From positions 1 to 64,000 of the forward strand of contig NZ_WBKB01000002.1 in NCBI RefSeq assembly GCF_008831155.1: a DNA stretch of 64,000 nt, read 5' to 3'. Shown here piece after piece: positions 24,574 through 32,528 of this stretch; position 1 is the stretch's first letter; each line of letters opens with the position of its first letter. The translations under genes and the position numbers were made by a program. The stretch comes from Gulosibacter chungangensis (GTDB lineage Bacteria > Actinomycetota > Actinomycetes > Actinomycetales > Microbacteriaceae). The notes beneath the pieces were generated by a model. That model saw nothing but the letters and a program-made list of their open reading frames with translations. It had not been told where the DNA came from and ran no database searches.

Positions 24574-26031
24574 ATGACCGATTTGCACGTTCAGTCGCAG
24601 GCGGAATGGTTCGATCGCGTCGAGACGGCGGAGCAGATGATTCCGCTCATCTCGAAGCTCTATCGCGAGCGGAACGTCGTGACTTCGATTCACGGCCGCC
24701 GACTGATCAATCGTTCTGCCATTGAAGTGATTAAGGCTCACCGTGCCGCTCGTCGTAATCACGGTCAGGAGCTCGAGCTCGAGCTGACCACGGCCATCCT
24801 CAAGGTCCTGAGCGACCTCAGCATTGAGACCGCCTCAGTTGACGTGGCAACCCTCGCTTACCTGTACTCGCAAGAGGCCGAGGGGACCGACCTCACCGAG
24901 TTCATCAAGGAACAGCTGAAGGAAGTTGGTCCGGTAGAGGCATCGAACAACTCGGCGGATGTTGTCCTGTACGGTTTCGGCCGCATCGGTCGACTCCTTG
25001 CCCGCATCCTCATCGAGCAGGCTTCGACCGGCCCCGGTCTTCGCCTCCGTGCGATCGTCGTCCGTAAGAACGGTGAAGACGACATTGAGAAGCGTGCCTC
25101 GCTGCTGCGCCGCGACTCGGTACACGGGCCCTTTAACGGCACGATCAAGGTGGACAAGGAAAACAACACGATCCTTGCCAATGGCACGCTGATCCAGGTC
25201 ATCTACTCGAACGACCCGGCCACCGTCGACTACACCGCCTACGGCATCGACAACGCGATTGTTGTTGACAACACCGGTCGCTGGCGTGATGAAGCAGGTC
25301 TCGGCCAGCACCTGCAGGCCAAGGGAACGAGCCGCGTGCTCCTGACCGCACCGGGCAAGGGCGCGATTCCGAACATCGTGTTCGGTATCAACCACGAAGA
25401 CATCACCGATGAGCACAAGGTGCTCTCGGCAGCATCCTGCACCACGAACGGCATCACCCCGGTGCTCGCGGCGCTGGACCGCAAGTACGGGGTCAAGCAC
25501 GGTCACGTCGAGACGGTTCACTCGTTCACGAACGACCAGAACCTCATCGACAACTTCCACAAGGGTGCTCGCCGCGGTCGTGCCGCCACGCTCAACATGG
25601 TGCTCACCGAAACCGGTGCCGCAAAGGCCGTCTCGAAGGCACTGCCGCAGTTTGAGGGCAAGCTCACCGGCAACGCGATCCGTGTTCCGACCCCGGATGT
25701 CTCGATGGCCGTGCTCAACCTCGAACTCGAGCAGGATGTGACCCGCGAAGACCTCAACGACTACCTTCGCAACGTCTCGCTGCACTCGAACCTGCGCCAG
25801 CAGATCGACTACGTTGAGTCGCCCGACATCGTGTCGACTGACTTCGTGGGGAACGACCGCGCCGGTGTGGTCGACGGTCTTGCGACCATCGCCAACGGTA
25901 ACCGTGTCGTCCTCTACGTTTGGTACGACAACGAGTACGGCTACTCGAAGCAGGTTGTGCGCACGATCGAGCACATCGGTGGGGTGCACCCGCTGGTGGT
26001 TCCCGTTCGTCGCGACGTCACTGAGGTCTAG
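24574..26031 (+). CDS. gap: Glyceraldehyde-3-phosphate dehydrogenase, long form
   Basis: 485 residues. A helical N-terminal extension of about 125 residues precedes a complete GAPDH: Rossmann GFGRIGR (134-140), the catalytic cysteine in SAASCTTNG (Cys289), and the C-terminal WYDNEYGYSKQ motif. The long class is related to corynebacterial GapB-type enzymes, some of which work mainly in gluconeogenesis. It is not next to pgk or tpi, and a strong terminator follows, so it is a single-gene unit with its own promoter. Start ATG 24574 follows GGAGGGAAACCCC. Confidence 0.93.
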   Translation: MTDLHVQSQAEWFDRVETAEQMIPLISKLYRERNVVTSIHGRRLINRSAIEVIKAHRAARRNHGQELELELTTAILKVLSDLSIETASVDVATLAYLYSQEAEGTDLTEFIKEQLKEVGPVEASNNSADVVLYGFGRIGRLLARILIEQASTGPGLRLRAIVVRKNGEDDIEKRASLLRRDSVHGPFNGTIKVDKENNTILANGTLIQVIYSNDPATVDYTAYGIDNAIVVDNTGRWRDEAGLGQHLQAKGTSRVLLTAPGKGAIPNIVFGINHEDITDEHKVLSAASCTTNGITPVLAALDRKYGVKHGHVETVHSFTNDQNLIDNFHKGARRGRAATLNMVLTETGAAKAVSKALPQFEGKLTGNAIRVPTPDVSMAVLNLELEQDVTREDLNDYLRNVSLHSNLRQQIDYVESPDIVSTDFVGNDRAGVVDGLATIANGNRVVLYVWYDNEYGYSKQVVRTIEHIGGVHPLVVPVRRDVTEV

Positions 26032-26051
26032 GCCTTAGCGCATCGAATATG

Positions 26052-26090
26052 GCCAGTGCCCGGTTACCCGTATGGTGATCGGGCACTGGC
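26052..26090 (+). terminator. Terminator after gap
   Basis: A perfect 11-bp stem, GCCAGTGCCCG (26052-26062) with CGGGCACTGGC (26080-26090), a 17-base loop, and ATTTT after it. It separates gap from the GNAT gene. Confidence 0.85.
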
Positions 26091-26127
26091 ATTTTGCCGC
26101 CATCCACCGGGCGGGAGAGGACTGAAT

Positions 26128-27042
26128 ATGGACGCCGGTACGGCAGCCCTGCAACACGCAACCGCGATCAGCAATGAGTGGCGTTCGCACGCCTTTCGAG
26201 AGCTGCGAGAGTTCGAGGTACCGACCGGAGCGATCCTGAGCGCAGGCGACCTCGTCGGCGCGGTGCGTTTGGTGGAGGTCTCGCCCGCCAGCGAGTATTC
26301 GATCTGGGGTCCACGACACCTCAGCCTCCTTGCACTTCGCGGTGCGGATGCATCGGGGGAGGATCCTGATAGTCCGAACCTTGCGGACCTGGAAGCGCTG
26401 CTCGATAACTGGCTCGAGCGGGTGGGGCCCGAGGCGGTGCCCTCGGTTGAGCTGCCGGTTGCGATTCGCGGTGCCGCGCGGGTGTTTGCGCTCCGCGGCT
26501 TTCAACCTGTCTCGGCACTCGCGGTACGGAAGATTCAGGCGACTGACGCTGCTGCGGCGGGGCGCCACGGGGTCAAACTGCGTCGCCCCGAACCCGGGGA
26601 CCGGGATGCGCTCCTCGATTTGCTGCGGGAGCTCCATCGCGCCGATTGGGAAGCGGGTAGTGCTGCCGACCACGAGGAACTCGACGAGCACCTGTTGGTG
26701 TACGTGGATCGCATACTCGCCGACCCTTCACAGGTCTGGGTTGCGCACTATTTCGGGATGCTGACTGGCTTTGCGAGTTTCGCCGTGGACACCGCCAGAC
26801 AGTATTCAGGCTACGCGAGCGAGCGCTACCTACAGTTTGCCTCGGTGACCCGACGCATGCGCGGCGGCGGCATTGGTCACGCCCTCGTGGATGCGCTGCA
26901 CCGTGATGCCGCGGCGGCCGGGGTCGACGCGATTACGGTGAACTTCGCCGTGATGAATGCCGAGTCGGCCCCGTTCTGGCACCGCCGCGGGTACCGCCCG
27001 CTCACGACGATATGGCGGCGACTTGGCGGGCAGCGCGGATGA
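26128..27042 (+). CDS. GNAT family acetyltransferase
   Basis: 304 residues from ATG 26128, preceded by GGGAGAGGA; an upstream in-frame ATG at 26056 lies inside the gap terminator and is rejected. The C-terminal half (about 150-300) has the acetyl-CoA fold: VTRRMRGGGIGHALVDALHRDA matches motif A (R/Q-x-x-G-x-G/A), followed by NFAVMNAESAPFWHRRGYRPL, a typical motif B ending. The substrate is unknown. The first half is divergent. It converges on and overlaps the next gene by 41 bases. Confidence 0.8.
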   Translation: MDAGTAALQHATAISNEWRSHAFRELREFEVPTGAILSAGDLVGAVRLVEVSPASEYSIWGPRHLSLLALRGADASGEDPDSPNLADLEALLDNWLERVGPEAVPSVELPVAIRGAARVFALRGFQPVSALAVRKIQATDAAAAGRHGVKLRRPEPGDRDALLDLLRELHRADWEAGSAADHEELDEHLLVYVDRILADPSQVWVAHYFGMLTGFASFAVDTARQYSGYASERYLQFASVTRRMRGGGIGHALVDALHRDAAAAGVDAITVNFAVMNAESAPFWHRRGYRPLTTIWRRLGGQRG

Positions 27043-27931
27043 CGTCAAGCATTCGCGTACGGATAACCTGACCGCGGGCCGCAAACTCCCGCTGCAGCCG
27101 CACGTACTCGGCCTTCCCTTCGGGCGTCTCAATCGCGATTGCGGGGACCGCGTAGTCGCTGACGTCGTAAGGGGATGCCTGCATGTCCACCCATCGGATC
27201 TCCCGCGCGAGCTCGAAGGCGTCCAAGAGCAATTCGCCCGGTACGAGCGGTCCTAGCTTGATGCACCACTTATAGAGGTCCATATTCGCGTGCAGGCAGC
27301 CCGCTTGGTCGAGCGCGCACTGCGTTTGTCGAGTCGGTTGCAGCGCATTTCGAGGCCGGGCCTCGGGCGTGAAGAACCGGAACGCGTCGTAGTGGCTGCA
27401 GCTGATCTGATGCGACTCGACCACCGCATCCGTACCGCGCTGCCCGAGCCGCAGCGGCACCGGGTGGCGGTGCTCATCCTGTCGGTAGACCATTGCCCAT
27501 TCGTGGAGGCCAAAGCAGCCAAACCGCGCCGGCCGCTCGAGGACCGCTTCCGAGAGCTCCTCGATGCTGCGCACAAGTTCGGTCTTCTCGCTCAGGTAAG
27601 CAGCAGCATCCACCGAGACGTTGCCGGATGCATCCGCCCGGTACCAGCGCTTGTCCTGCCAACTGGCAGCCTCCACCAGCGAGCGATCGATGCCCGGGTG
27701 CCAGCGACGCAGGACTGCCGGTTTATAGGAGTAGTAGGTAAAGAGGAAGTCGTCGATGGCGTGCTTGCGGCCTGCTGCCCGGTACTCGCGATAGGTGTGC
27801 GTGAGCGCATCCGCCCGCAGCTCATGCTGCTGCTGAAGATCTTGCCAGTCGGTGCGCTGCAACTGCTCAGGCGATGCCGGGCTGTTTGAAGGGGCTATTG
27901 GCGGGGCAGGAATCGAGACTGCGTCGGACAT
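27002..27931 (-). CDS. Conserved actinobacterial protein (often labelled 3-methyladenine DNA glycosylase)
   Basis: 309 residues. Recognisable family segments are DDFLFTYYSYKPAVLRRWHPG (about 61-81), PARFGCFGLHEWAMVYR, HYDAFRFFTPEARP and LHANMDLYKW. Proteins of this kind are carried through actinobacterial annotation as 3-methyladenine DNA glycosylase, but I see no helix-hairpin-helix or alkyl-base glycosylase motif, so the enzymatic label is doubtful. Conserved His, Cys and Asp residues in the HEWAMVYR, CSHYDAF and ANMD segments could bind a metal (inference). It overlaps the 3' end of the GNAT gene. Confidence 0.7.
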   Translation of the reverse strand: MSDAVSIPAPPIAPSNSPASPEQLQRTDWQDLQQQHELRADALTHTYREYRAAGRKHAIDDFLFTYYSYKPAVLRRWHPGIDRSLVEAASWQDKRWYRADASGNVSVDAAAYLSEKTELVRSIEELSEAVLERPARFGCFGLHEWAMVYRQDEHRHPVPLRLGQRGTDAVVESHQISCSHYDAFRFFTPEARPRNALQPTRQTQCALDQAGCLHANMDLYKWCIKLGPLVPGELLLDAFELAREIRWVDMQASPYDVSDYAVPAIAIETPEGKAEYVRLQREFAARGQVIRTRMLDVIRAARQVAAISS

Positions 27932-27994
27932 GATCCGAGTAGTCTATTGCGTCGTGCGGGGCCGACGGATTTGCGAGCGCGGCCGGATCGAACC

Positions 27995-28564
27995 ATGCTG
28001 GGATGCGTGATAGCGACACCACAGAACTGGCAAAAGGACGGCGAAGCCAATGAAGATTGGGACGTCGTTGATATTGATGGCCGGTCCGTGGGCAGAACTA
28101 CGAAGCGCGGTGCCCCGGATTTTGCACCGGGGGAGTTCCACGTCGTCGTGGGCACCTGCGTGTTCACCCCGCGTCGCGAGGTCCTCGTAACGCGGCGGTC
28201 ACCGAATAAGTCGCATCCTGGGGAATGGGAGTTCTCCGCGGGCAGCGCGCTCGCGGGGGAGTCGAGCGTGATGGCGGCACGTCGGGAACTTGCGGAAGAG
28301 ACGGGCCTCGAGTTCCCTGCTGAGGAATTTCGCACGGTGGGTCGACTTATTGAGCCGACCTCGCTCTTCGACATTTATGCGGTGCGGATTCCGGAAATCG
28401 CGCAGGTCGTTCCGCAACCTGGCGAGGTGGATGCGTACCGCTGGGTCGAGCTCGGTGCCGTCCTCGAACAACCGCGCGGAGTGTCGTTCACCGGGCCATG
28501 GCACCGGCGGCTGAATCAGATTCAGTTCGTGCTTCGAAAGCTTGTGGAAGGCTGCGACGCTTAG
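27995..28564 (+). CDS. NUDIX hydrolase
   Basis: About 189 residues from ATG 27995 (a GTG at 28007 is possible). The NUDIX box GSALAGESSVMAARRELAEETGLE (split GX5EX7RELXEEXG) is perfect. The N-terminal ENWDVVDIDG-like segment and RRSPNKSHPGEWEFSAGS resemble the IDI/DUF4743-like NUDIX enzymes, but the substrate is not clear. It converges with the TPR membrane protein gene, overlapping by 4 bases. Confidence 0.85.
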   Translation: MLGCVIATPQNWQKDGEANEDWDVVDIDGRSVGRTTKRGAPDFAPGEFHVVVGTCVFTPRREVLVTRRSPNKSHPGEWEFSAGSALAGESSVMAARRELAEETGLEFPAEEFRTVGRLIEPTSLFDIYAVRIPEIAQVVPQPGEVDAYRWVELGAVLEQPRGVSFTGPWHRRLNQIQFVLRKLVEGCDA

Positions 28565-30204
28565 GGCGTACCGAAATCGTAGGGTTCGACGGTGATCTCA
28601 GGGACGGTGTAGTTATTGCTGTCGAACTCGGGAATATCGACTTTGCCGACGTCATTCCACTTTTCTTGCTGCTCACGCATCTCGAGCTCCCACGGCGTCG
28701 GCGGTGGATCGTCGTGCAGGATGTGTTGGTAGGTGAACCAGCTGGTCAGCACGATGGCGATTAGCGAGGCGAGGCCCGCAATCACGCCGATGATGTTCGC
28801 CCGCGCGGATTGCCCAGGTACGTTCACGAACCGGGCGAGTAGCCAGGTCATTCGGACGAGCGGTGGCGCCATAATTGCGATGGCAACCGCAGCAAATGCC
28901 GAGAGCGTTTCAGGCCGGTTCGCGAGGCCAGCGCCAAAGAGTGGGAAGAGCGCGAAGAGGAGGCCGACCCCCACTCGAACCAGTAGCCAGGTGGAGTGCT
29001 TGAGCTCGTACTTGGTGGCGGTGAGGCTCTGTTCACCAACCGGGTAGAGCCGGTTCTTTGCTTCTGAGCGGAACCGTGCCCACAGCAGGAGGAGTTCGGC
29101 AGTGATCGTCACGACGGCCACGAATCCGATGATTCCCGCGATGCCGCCCATGTAGGGGCCGCTGTGTTCCATGGTCCCTGGCTGGAGCCGCAACACGAGG
29201 ATGAGCGAAACCAGCAGCATGAGCGCCGAGGAGATAGCGATCAGGATGAAGCTGAGCCACACCCACCAGACCCGGCTGAACATTCTGCGCAGATAGCCTT
29301 TGGGCAGTGCCTTGCGCTTGAACCTCGTGACGGCGAACAACGCCGCGAAGGGGACCACGATGAACACTTCAATGAATTGGCGTTCGGTCCGGGTGGTGGG
29401 GCCGGAAGTCGATTCGGGCACGAACGCGGCGACGATCAAGAGGACTGCGAGCATCCACGGCACCACGGCCGCGAGGTATTGCACGCGTGCCCAAATATTG
29501 TCGTTGAGCTTCCGCGCGGCTCCGAGCTGTTGCGGGTTGTCCGCGAGCACGCCGAGGAGAATCTTCGATTCTTCGATGTCGTCTTTGGCTTGGAGACTGG
29601 AAGCGAGCAGCTGCAGCGCCTCGCTCGTGGGGTAGAGCGCGAGGCCACGCTCGAGCGTTTGGACGGCTTCGGCTTTGAGGTTGATGTCTTTAAGCAGATG
29701 GGTGGCGCGGCGGAGTGTTTCTTCGCCTTCTGGGTCGAGCTCGAGCCCTTTGCGGGTGTTTGCGGCGACCTCTTCGCCCCAAGCCTGTTGCTGTTCGGGG
29801 GTGGGTTTCCCGTCCCGGTTGGCGGCCCACGCGGTGTTGAGCTGGACGTGCGCGAGGTTGAGATAGGAGGGGCCCCACTCGGGGTACGTGGCTACCTGCA
29901 GTTTGGCGAATTGTTTTGCCTCATCGAAGCGTTGTTCTCGTACCGCGTGTTCCAGCAAGACCGTGGTGGCTCGGTAATCGGCCGGCCGAACGGTGAGGGT
30001 AGCTTTCGCGGCAGTGACGCCCTCGTCGGCATGGCCGTCAAAGAACTCCCTCGAAGAGAGCAAGCTGAGGAGTTCCGGGTCGTCAGGATAGGTGCTGAGG
30101 CCCTTTCGCAGCTCGAGAATTGAGTCGGGTTTTCGGCCGAAGTCGTAGAGCGCATTGGCCCGGTCGACATACTGCTGGGCGGTGATTTCGCTGGTGTCGG
30201 TCAA
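28561..30204 (-). CDS. TPR-containing polytopic membrane protein
   Basis: 547 residues. The N-terminal 240 residues hold TPR-like helix pairs (YVDRANALYDFGRKPDSILELRKGL; AVQTLERGLALYPTSEALQLLA). The C-terminal half has about seven hydrophobic segments (for example VPWMLAVLLIVAAF, FILIAISSALMLLVSLI, IIGFVAVVTITAELLLL). The start is set at TTG 30204, which leaves a 28-base gap to the AAA+ gene; a longer ORF start would overlap that gene by 56 bases and has no ribosome site. It is probably co-transcribed with the AAA+ ATPase, which itself has a TPR-like N-terminus, so the two may form a membrane-tethered complex (inference). Confidence 0.75.
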   Translation of the reverse strand: MTDTSEITAQQYVDRANALYDFGRKPDSILELRKGLSTYPDDPELLSLLSSREFFDGHADEGVTAAKATLTVRPADYRATTVLLEHAVREQRFDEAKQFAKLQVATYPEWGPSYLNLAHVQLNTAWAANRDGKPTPEQQQAWGEEVAANTRKGLELDPEGEETLRRATHLLKDINLKAEAVQTLERGLALYPTSEALQLLASSLQAKDDIEESKILLGVLADNPQQLGAARKLNDNIWARVQYLAAVVPWMLAVLLIVAAFVPESTSGPTTRTERQFIEVFIVVPFAALFAVTRFKRKALPKGYLRRMFSRVWWVWLSFILIAISSALMLLVSLILVLRLQPGTMEHSGPYMGGIAGIIGFVAVVTITAELLLLWARFRSEAKNRLYPVGEQSLTATKYELKHSTWLLVRVGVGLLFALFPLFGAGLANRPETLSAFAAVAIAIMAPPLVRMTWLLARFVNVPGQSARANIIGVIAGLASLIAIVLTSWFTYQHILHDDPPPTPWELEMREQQEKWNDVGKVDIPEFDSNNYTVPEITVEPYDFGTP

Positions 30205-30232
30205 CGCAGAACCTTGCGGATGGGGGATGTGG

Positions 30233-31711
30233 TTAGAGTCGCTTCGACTTGCGCACGTAGTCGACGAGGTCGTCATACCGGCCGTCATTGTTGGCGTAGG
30301 TGGCGACGTTGCGGGCGCTATCCATCCACGGGCCGATTGAGGGCTTGACCTCTTTCAGCGCGCGCTGCATGTCCTTCATATTGATCGGTCGTACCTGGCC
30401 GGTTTTAAGCGAGTCAGCCATTGCCTTCTCTGCGGCGGTGTCGGTGAGGTGCTGGAGGTCGGCACCCGAGAACCCGTCGGTGAGGCGCACGAGCTTTTCG
30501 AGGTCGATTCCTTCGATGGGCCGGTCTCGCAGGTGCAGCTGCAGGATTGCTTCTCGGGCCGGTTCATCCGGTGGCAGTACGAGCACCATGCGGTCGAAGC
30601 GACCGGGGCGAAGGAGCGCCGAGTCAACATCCCACGGCATGTTCGTGGCCGCGAGCACGTAGACGCCCTCGTTTTGGTTGTCGACGCCGTCCATCTCCAT
30701 CAGCAGCTGATTCACCACCGAACGCAGGTGTTGGCTTTGCTGGCTGCTGCGTTTGCCACCGACTGCATCAATCTCGTCGAGAAAGAGCACCGCCGGTGCC
30801 TTCTGTCGCGCTTCCATGAAGGTCTTGTGGATGTTCCCTTCACTCTCACCGAGCCACTTGCTGAGGACATCGGCAAGGGTGACCGAGATGAAGCTCGCGC
30901 CGAGCTCACCCGCGATGGCGCGCGCGATGAAGGTCTTTCCACATCCCGGAGGGCCGTAGAGCAGCAGGCCACCGCGGAGTGACTTCTTGAAGGCTTTGGC
31001 GATTTCGGGGTTCGCCATCGGGTCGAGGAAGCTTTCGTGGATGCGCTGCTTCACCTGGGCGAGGCCACCGACGTCCTTGAGGGTGATTGATTCCTTGGTC
31101 ACTTCGGTGGGCGCGACGGATTCTTCTTTCCATTCCGCAACCTGTTCATTGAGCTGCTCGATCTGGTTGTCGTTGAGCATCCCGAAGTCCTGTGCGCGCG
31201 AGTTCGGGTCGGGGTTGATGATGAACGGCGGCAGAGTCGGATTGTTGATCTCGTACTCGAGCTTTCGCCAGTCGACGTCGTCGGCGGGATTGGAGTCGTT
31301 CCCTGACTGAGTTGTCGAGTCTGGGTGACCTGTCGAGTCTGGCTGACTTGTCGAATCTGACCGGCCGGCTGAGTCTGACTGGTCTACTGAGCTTGACTGG
31401 TCTGCAGAGCCGGGCTGACTCGGGCCGCCTGCTTGGTGCTGTGCCGGTCCGGTCGGCTGGGGGCGCGAGCCGTCTTGCGAGGTGGGGGATGCTTGCTGCG
31501 AGTTCTGCTGCGGCGCACCGGTGAGCTTTGCGAAGAGTTCGTTCGCGGCACCGTGCTGTGGCTGTTGGTTGAGGACCACGAGCACCTGCCCAACGGCGGA
31601 GTCCCGTTCGCCCGCGTCTGCGAGCCGCGCGGCGTAGAGCGTGCGCAATTCGACGTCATTCGGGCTCGCATTGACGGCCGTAGCCAGACTATTGAGCAGC
31701 GGATCGCTCAT
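30233..31711 (-). CDS. AAA+ ATPase with TPR-like N-terminus
   Basis: 492 residues. Residues 1-65 form TPR-like helices, 70-140 are a Ser/Asp/Gln-rich linker with degenerate repeats, and 210-400 are a classical FtsH/Cdc48-class AAA+ module: Walker A GPPGCGKT (253-260), Walker B LFLDEID (309-315), sensor 1 LAATNMPWDVD, and the arginine-finger region RPGRFDRMV. The C-terminal helical lid and a SIGPWMDSARNVATY segment resemble the Vps4-like end. There is no protease or transmembrane segment. It begins an operon with the TPR membrane protein; ATG 31711 has GAGGAGAACC upstream. Confidence 0.88.
   Translation of the reverse strand: MSDPLLNSLATAVNASPNDVELRTLYAARLADAGERDSAVGQVLVVLNQQPQHGAANELFAKLTGAPQQNSQQASPTSQDGSRPQPTGPAQHQAGGPSQPGSADQSSSVDQSDSAGRSDSTSQPDSTGHPDSTTQSGNDSNPADDVDWRKLEYEINNPTLPPFIINPDPNSRAQDFGMLNDNQIEQLNEQVAEWKEESVAPTEVTKESITLKDVGGLAQVKQRIHESFLDPMANPEIAKAFKKSLRGGLLLYGPPGCGKTFIARAIAGELGASFISVTLADVLSKWLGESEGNIHKTFMEARQKAPAVLFLDEIDAVGGKRSSQQSQHLRSVVNQLLMEMDGVDNQNEGVYVLAATNMPWDVDSALLRPGRFDRMVLVLPPDEPAREAILQLHLRDRPIEGIDLEKLVRLTDGFSGADLQHLTDTAAEKAMADSLKTGQVRPINMKDMQRALKEVKPSIGPWMDSARNVATYANNDGRYDDLVDYVRKSKRL
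31304..31420 (-). repeat. Degenerate 15-18 bp repeats in the AAA+ linker
   Basis: On the + strand the unit reads TGAC(T/C)xGTCGAGTCTG with drift. On the coding strand it gives D-S-T-x-Q-P-D-S-T type residues in the linker between the TPR-like and AAA+ parts. All copies keep the frame. Confidence 0.7.
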
Positions 31712-31827
31712 AGATGGTTCTCCTCATTCGCAACAGGCAGCACCGACGGCGGCCCGTTTTTCTCCTAGTGGATCGTAACCTGAGCCAGCGACACCGTGGT
31801 CGAATCCCTGTCAGTCGCCAGGCGGGT

Positions 31828-32334
31828 CTAGCCGCGAGGAATCACAAAATCAATCAACTGGCAGGACTCCCGCGCGAGGATGCTCCACTCGCCATCGAAC
31901 TCGAGGGTTGCGATCGCGCTCGTGGGATATTTCTCGGAAATGCGCTGCCAAGCCGGATTATCGTCCGGCTGACCCAGGGTAAACACGAGATCTTCGACGG
32001 TGGGGAAGTGGCCAAGCCACAGGACGGACTGTGCGTCGTTCGGCACCTCGCGCAACAGGCGGAGCGCGCTCGCGGTTGAGGCTTCGTAGATGGCATCGAG
32101 AAATTCGATGCTGTTCGCGCTCACGCCCTCCTGCTCTACGCGGGCCCAGGTTTCTCGCGTTCTGGTCGAGGAGGAACTCAGTACTCGATCTATCGAGCGT
32201 CCGAATGATGCCAAGTACCGGCCAGCGGCCAGCGCATCCTTTCGCCCGCGCCCGTTGAGTGGTCGTTCATGATCAGGTTCGCCTGTGGACCAGTCGGACT
32301 TCGCGTGTCGCATGATGTGCAGAGTTCGGCTCAT
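31828..32334 (-). CDS. SixA-like histidine phosphatase family protein
   Basis: 168 residues. The catalytic RHG-type motif is MRHAKSDW (8-15), followed by HERPLNGRGRKDA and SSSSTRTRETW. The second histidine is in LWLGHFPTVEDL. The length and LNxRG motif fit the SixA branch (phosphohistidine phosphatase). The in vivo target is unknown. It runs in the same direction as the AAA+ gene downstream, with a 116-base gap. Confidence 0.85.
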   Translation of the reverse strand: MSRTLHIMRHAKSDWSTGEPDHERPLNGRGRKDALAAGRYLASFGRSIDRVLSSSSTRTRETWARVEQEGVSANSIEFLDAIYEASTASALRLLREVPNDAQSVLWLGHFPTVEDLVFTLGQPDDNPAWQRISEKYPTSAIATLEFDGEWSILARESCQLIDFVIPRG

Positions 32335-32384
32335 ACCTGCCAGCGTACGAGTCGCAAGCGTAAAGACGCGCCGGACGAAGCGGA

Positions 32385-32416
32385 TTTTGACTGGGGAATT
32401 TTTGGGTTAGGATAGT
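32385..32416 (+). promoter_or_regulatory. Probable promoter of tRNA-Pro
   Basis: TTTTGACT (32385-32392) with TAGGATAGT (32408-32416). Read as TTTTGA/TAGGAT the spacer is 17 bases; read as TTGACT/GATAGT it is 18. It ends about 35 bases before the mature tRNA and lies in an AT-rich stretch. Confidence 0.5.
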
Positions 32417-32451
32417 CAGGTTGCTTCGGCAGCACGCCGGTTTACCGGCAT

Positions 32452-32528
32452 CGGGCTGTGGCGCAGTTTGGTAGCGCACTACACTGGGGGTGTAGGGGTC
32501 GCAGGTTCAAATCCTGTCAGCCCGACCA
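32452..32528 (+). tRNA. tRNA-Pro(GGG)
   Basis: A complete 77-base cloverleaf: acceptor CGGGCTG/CAGCCCG, anticodon stem CTACA/TGTAG around the loop CTGGGGG (anticodon GGG), T-arm GCAGGTTCAAATCCTGT, and an encoded CCA. It reads CCN proline codons (CCC, with wobble CCT). It marks the left edge of the island: the recombinase gene on the opposite strand runs into its 3' 50 bases. Confidence 0.95.
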
